Assembly: GCF_024609785.1 (NCBI RefSeq)
Contig: NZ_JANHJQ010000019.1
Coordinates: forward strand, 1-34,883
Reading direction: 5' to 3'
DNA length: 34,883 bases
DNA from: Pseudalkalibacillus decolorationis
GTDB taxonomy: Bacteria; Bacillota; Bacilli; Bacillales; Fictibacillaceae
A program made the translations under genes and the position numbers. Each line of letters opens with the position of its first letter. Position 1 is the stretch's first letter. The notes under the pieces are model-generated. The model made no database searches, was not told the origin of the DNA, and saw only the letters and a program-made list of their open reading frames with translations. Shown here piece by piece: positions 31,340-34,883 of the stretch.

Positions 31340-32121
31340 CTAGATTTGTTTCTGCAAAAGAGCTTCACGTCCTTGTTCTTTCAAGGTACTGATCATCTGA
31401 CGGTACGGTCCGGGGCCATAGCTAATACGAGCGACTCCCATTTTTACTAGCTGTCTTGTCGCAGGGGCTCCAGACTTTACCAGAATATTTACGGGAAGAG
31501 GGGAATGATTGCATAACCGTTCAATGTAATTGCCGTCTATTAGACCCGGTGCAAAAAATCCGCTAGCCCCAGATTCAGCATAGGCAGAAGCCCGGACCAA
31601 CGCTTCTTTCATATGCTTTTCACTGTGGCCACGAGGATCCGTTTTAAGAAATAAATCCGTACGTGCATTAATAAAAAGGGGAATGGATGATTGATCAGCA
31701 ACTTCTCTGACTGCTTTAATCCGCCTACACTGATCTTCAATAGAATAAAGGGTTTTACTGCCGACCATTTGATCCTCGAAGTTTATGCCTGCTGCACCTG
31801 CTGCAACCACCTTTGTTATGTTTTGTTGGAGCTCAGCTGGATCTCTTCTGCATATCCTCCCTCCAGATCAATGGTGACGGGGAGATCAACGCTTGCAACG
31901 ATCCTCTTAAGGTTTTCTATTACCAACTCCAATGGGATATTTTCTCCGTCCCCAAATCCATACGCTGCAGCCACTGACCAGCTTCCTGTAGCAATTATCT
32001 TCGCTCCGATCTGTTGCATCGCCAAAGCACTTCCAGGATCCCAGATATTGTAGAGTATCAATGGATCACCTTTTATATGGAGACTTTCCAACAGCTTTGC
32101 GCGTTCAATTTGCGTTTTCAT
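31340..32121 (-). pseudogene. Isocitrate lyase/PEP mutase-family gene, frameshifted
   Basis: The first part (32121 to about 31850) reads MKTQIERAKLLESLHIKGDP through TIDLEGGYAE. The second resumes in another frame as DPAELQQNITKVVAAGAAG through INFEDQMVG to GREALLQKQI. Joined, they give an intact PEP-mutase/ICL-family barrel with the DxE and EDQ metal/substrate residues. At the junction the DNA has GAAGAGATCC where GAAGATCC would keep frame, so a two-base (GA) duplication at about 31850 breaks the gene. Confidence 0.82.
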
Positions 32122-32296
32122 GGTTCTCCCTCATTTCTGTCAAGTTATCAATTTATCAACCTACACATTATTTCTTTCTTCAACCTATAAATCCTCCATG
32201 TGTGTATGTCTATGTCATTTTCCAGATGATAGGATATGTAATTAAGTTATAAACCACCCCTACTAAATAGATTAAACTTTAATACTTTCCTCTCTT

Positions 32297-32352
32297 AAAA
32301 CAAGCAAAACCTCTGGAGCCAAAAAATATAATTCCAGAGGCTTTCTTGTTTT
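32297..32352. terminator. Long bidirectional terminator
   Basis: AAAACAAG...CCTCTGGA (32310-32317) pairs with TCCAGAGG (32333-32340)...CTTGTTTT. T runs follow in both directions. On the minus strand it lies after the metallophosphatase. The rest of 32122-32387 is empty. Confidence 0.75.
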
Positions 32353-32387
32353 TATGAACTTGCAGAACTTATAATGTTCACACATTA

Positions 32388-33663
32388 TTATGCATTTCTG
32401 CCCACCGTGAATGTTGTTGATGCAACGGCCTCGTATCCACTTCCATAAAAGTAAACAAATTTATAAGCAGCACCTTCTTTATATCTTTCAGGATATATAT
32501 TATTCTTTGGATCATAAGTGAATTTGACTGTACCCTCTTCGACCTTCGAATACATCCACCAAATGGATGCTTTATCACCAGGTTTTACACTTTCTTCATA
32601 AACTCCGATCCAATCACTCTGAGGATCTCTACCATTTTCAACTGTAACCTCAACAGTATCCTCTACTCCACTCAACTTATTTTTCGATAAGGAGATCGTT
32701 ACTTCTTTCACGATACCATCTAGTGTTTTTCCTGTAGCCTTTAATGAATCTTTACTTTGATTTGAGAAGGCATCAAGAGCATGAACCTCGATTTCATAGG
32801 ATGTATTCGGTTTTAATCCATCCAGAGTAAAAAGTACAGGATTAGGTACAGGATCTTTGTAAAATTCAGAGAAGGCGAGGAATTCCAATCGCTATCTTTC
32901 CAGTTGCATTGTTTTTCGCCACCATTTTATAGTCATGAACAAGAAGATTGTCCTTCGCTTGTGTAAGCATGATTGTTAAGCCGCTGACACTTTGCTGGAC
33001 CACGGAAATATTTGCATCCTTCTCATAAGAAGGAGCCCTTTTGTCCCTTCTAACCTCTGTATATTCAAATGAATTCTTATTGGAGGGTTCACGAATTTCA
33101 AAAGGTTCCCCTGTCCAGTCGTTATTATGAATGTCCCGACGTTTCAACAAGACTTTGTTCTTATAAACTTCTACAATCAGAGCTTGATTAAAGAAATCAG
33201 CTCCTTCTGGCACCTCTTCTTGAATTCTTCCGCTGTCAAGCCACAAATAAGCGCCTGTAGAAGTTCCGATTGTTGTAAAATCCTTTTGATGTATGATTCT
33301 AGGATCATCTAATGGATAGTGTGTGTGTCCAGAAAATGAGATGACCTGCGGGTATTTTTTTAACGTATTGTAAAAGAAATCTCTATTTTTAGCGAATCCC
33401 CATTCGCTTCCATAAATGGTCCCTTTGATTGGCTGATGGTGGAAAACAAAAATAGGTTTTTTCGGATCATCCTCTTTTGCTTGCTTTAGCTGCTTGTCTA
33501 ACCATTTTATTTGATTTATTGAAAAAGTTCCTTCTGTCACACCGTCTTCAGTAGCTAGAACAATAAAATGATAGCCTTTAATGACCTTATGATAGTAGAT
33601 TGATTTCATTCTGGTTTTCTCTAGAAAACGCTTCTGGGCGTCAGTTACAGACAATCCATTCCA
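32388..33663 (-). pseudogene. Metallophosphatase, cut by IS and frameshifted
   Basis: The C-terminal part of a large calcineurin-type metallophosphoesterase: FVFHHQP, the metal-binding FSGHTHYPLDD, then beta-rich and fibronectin-like regions (DGLKPNTSYEIEVHALDA). The N-terminal metal residues (DxH, GDxxD, GNHD) are missing; the frame begins WNGLSVTDAQKRF right at the edge of the IS element. A frameshift at about 32875 separates it into two reading frames. The lost N-terminal part may lie to the right of the window. Confidence 0.85.
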
Positions 33664-33672
33664 CTGAATCCT

Positions 33673-33773
33673 CCCACGACTAAAGCCGTGGGGTTCGAAT
33701 ACGCAAGACCTTCTTCTAAACCGGCAGCTACAGTCCGCCCCTTACGGATGCTTAGCATTTAGGGAGTTAGACA
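33673..33773 (-). ncRNA. Candidate omega-RNA (reRNA) 3' region
   Basis: Between the TnpB tail and the RE the sequence is GC-rich and structured (CTAAGCATCCGTAAGGGGCG, then the RE hairpin). IS200/IS605 elements produce a guide RNA from this segment that reads into flanking DNA. Placed by position and structure only. Confidence 0.4.
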
Positions 33774-33825
33774 CTAGATCTCACTTCTATCCGAACGTTC
33801 GCAGTCCAAGCAACCTTTGTTGCCA

Positions 33826-34842
33826 TTACCGAATGCGAAGATGTTGATAACGTTTGGAGTAGGTCCAGGTTTTCTTTCCTTGCTTGATTGTACCATTTTC
33901 ATGGTAGTTTTCTGGATTCGAGGACCGTTTGGATCGGTCCATCCTGCGTTGAAGCAAACGAATCTGACGAGAGAGGGGTTCAACCTGATCCGCTAAATTC
34001 CATAAAACTGCCTTGGTTAGGGAGGAAACGGCAAGGGTTGAGGTTCCAATATCTAACCCCACGGGTCCCTTTCCAAGTGTTTTGGTTTTGGTCGGTGGAT
34101 ACCCACCAATGACAAGATCGGCAAAATAACGGTTCTTTCCACGGATCACTTTTTTAACTATACGGACGTATTTCACACGATACGGCTCAACCATTGTGAT
34201 CGGTTTGCCCTTTTCCATTTTCGTGTAGGAGAAAGAGAGTTGGTTTTCAAGTCGAGAGAGAATGGTCAAGGCATACTCGTCGTTGGGTTTGATGCATAAA
34301 GGTGTGGAGAGGTCTTTGTAGACAAGGTGACGATCGACATATCGCCAGCCTGTCTTGTTCGTTTTTCCTTCCAGGCTCACCATCTCACCCTTTCGAATGA
34401 ATCGGACCTTAGTTGCTTTCCCGAATAGCTTCTGACGAAAAGCGAGCCACGCACGGGAGGCGATTTTCTGGGCGACTGCGGCATTAACTTGATTGCCAAA
34501 GTGTTGTCGGATCGGTTTGATCCATTGATGCGCGGCATATTCGGTGAGTTGGTACTTTTCTCGAAGCTGGTTCAACTGCATGTATACGTTCTTTCGTTCT
34601 TCTATTAGAGTAGGATTGTCTTGGTCCGAGCCAAGCTTATGACGGATTCCTTTTAATTGACGTAGGCATCGTTTATACGCTTTTTCACGTTTGTACTGAT
34701 GTTCTCGCTTGAGATACATTCCGAGTACCGTGTTATAGATGACACGACAAACTTCTAATTCCCTTTCAAGGATGGAAAATAATCGTGGGTGCCGTTCCAA
34801 TTCAAGTGTGAAAACAAAGCTTGGAGATTGACCTTTCGCCAT
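33826..34842 (-). CDS. tnpB: TnpB-like nuclease, C-terminally truncated
   Basis: A 338-residue TnpB-family protein: the N-terminal wedge region begins MAKGQSPSFVFTLELERHPR, and RuvC-I is seen in GLDIGTSTLAVSS (Asp is the first catalytic residue). TnpB proteins are normally over 400 residues with RuvC-II Glu, a CxxC zinc finger and RuvC-III Asp; here the frame ends KRYQHLRIR, and only a short CLDCERSDRSE piece of a tail survives in another frame (33774-33860). An internal deletion is likely, so it should not cleave DNA. AGGGAGGGG precedes the ATG. Confidence 0.82.
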   Translation of the reverse strand: MAKGQSPSFVFTLELERHPRLFSILERELEVCRVIYNTVLGMYLKREHQYKREKAYKRCLRQLKGIRHKLGSDQDNPTLIEERKNVYMQLNQLREKYQLTEYAAHQWIKPIRQHFGNQVNAAVAQKIASRAWLAFRQKLFGKATKVRFIRKGEMVSLEGKTNKTGWRYVDRHLVYKDLSTPLCIKPNDEYALTILSRLENQLSFSYTKMEKGKPITMVEPYRVKYVRIVKKVIRGKNRYFADLVIGGYPPTKTKTLGKGPVGLDIGTSTLAVSSLTKAVLWNLADQVEPLSRQIRLLQRRMDRSKRSSNPENYHENGTIKQGKKTWTYSKRYQHLRIR

Positions 34843-34883
34843 TTCTACCCCTCCCTAAGACGAACAAACGTTCCTGTAACCAG

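Larger units (their letters stand above)
33664..34883 (-). mobile_element. IS200/IS605-family element, partial
   Basis: The right end, in minus-strand sense, carries the hairpin CCCACGGCTTTAGTCGTGGG (33673-33692 on plus), a classical IS605-type RE. A TnpB gene follows, and its left flank runs past the window edge at 34883. No TnpA is visible here. The insertion interrupts the metallophosphatase gene. Confidence 0.82.

Noticed and set aside
33774-33983. 69-codon frame overlapping tnpB
   Set aside because: Only its last 20 or so codons (CLDCERSDRSE) look like a TnpB tail; the rest is a shadow of tnpB in another frame.

Overview
The window reads as chromosomal DNA from a low-GC, endospore-forming Bacillaceae. 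It carries a GerAB-type germination permease, a YfhD-like small protein, strong AGGAGG-type ribosome binding sites, TTG and GTG starts, sigma-54 (SigL) regulation with PAS-AAA+ activators, and dispersed repeats of a kind seen in Bacillus-like genomes. I recognise no rRNA, tRNA or CRISPR. The genus cannot be fixed from this sequence alone.

Layout. (1) 0.4-6.8 kb is a catabolic locus: a PAS/AAA+ sigma-54 activator and a TetR repressor on the minus strand, divergent from an aldehyde dehydrogenase, a CntA-like Rieske oxygenase and a PuuP-like APC permease. The divergent gap holds a well-matched -24/-12 promoter, upstream palindromes, and a TetR-type operator lying inside the tetR promoter. A 164-bp MITE-like repeat separates the dehydrogenase from the oxygenase. 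(2) 7-10.4 kb holds an extended-SDR protein, a resolvase remnant and an orphan GerAB permease. (3) 10.7-12.3 kb holds a second-type HisRS preceded by a leader peptide with three consecutive His codons and mutually exclusive hairpins. (4) 12.4-24.2 kb is an accessory region of small stress or sensing genes: SRPBCC, GyrI-like, VOC, cyclase, LysE, two CopZ-like proteins, a TipAS-like protein, TetR, AraC-GyrI, and an ECF41-type sigma with its carboxymuconolactone-decarboxylase-like partner. It is scattered with decayed genes. (5) 24.2-28.5 kb is a second sigma-54 locus: a PAS/AAA+ activator, a -24/-12 promoter, a DmpA/BapA-type peptidase, and a PuuP-like permease paralogous to the first. (6) 28.9-33.7 kb holds small genes (a lipoprotein, SRPBCC, SDR), a frameshifted isocitrate lyase/PEP-mutase-family gene, and a metallophosphatase cut by an IS200/IS605-type element. 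(7) 33.7 kb to the end is that element, with a truncated TnpB and a right-end hairpin.

The genes appear to work as two substrate-inducible uptake-and-breakdown modules of the same plan: PAS activator, sigma-54 promoter, enzyme or enzymes, PuuP-like importer. The first probably handles a quaternary or methylated amine; the second handles small peptides or amino-acid amides/esters. The strongest candidates for something new are the His-codon attenuator on the extra HisRS and the Rieske/ALDH/PuuP module under combined sigma-54 and TetR control. At least ten genes or fragments are broken by nonsense, frameshift or truncation, so the region between the two catabolic modules is in flux.
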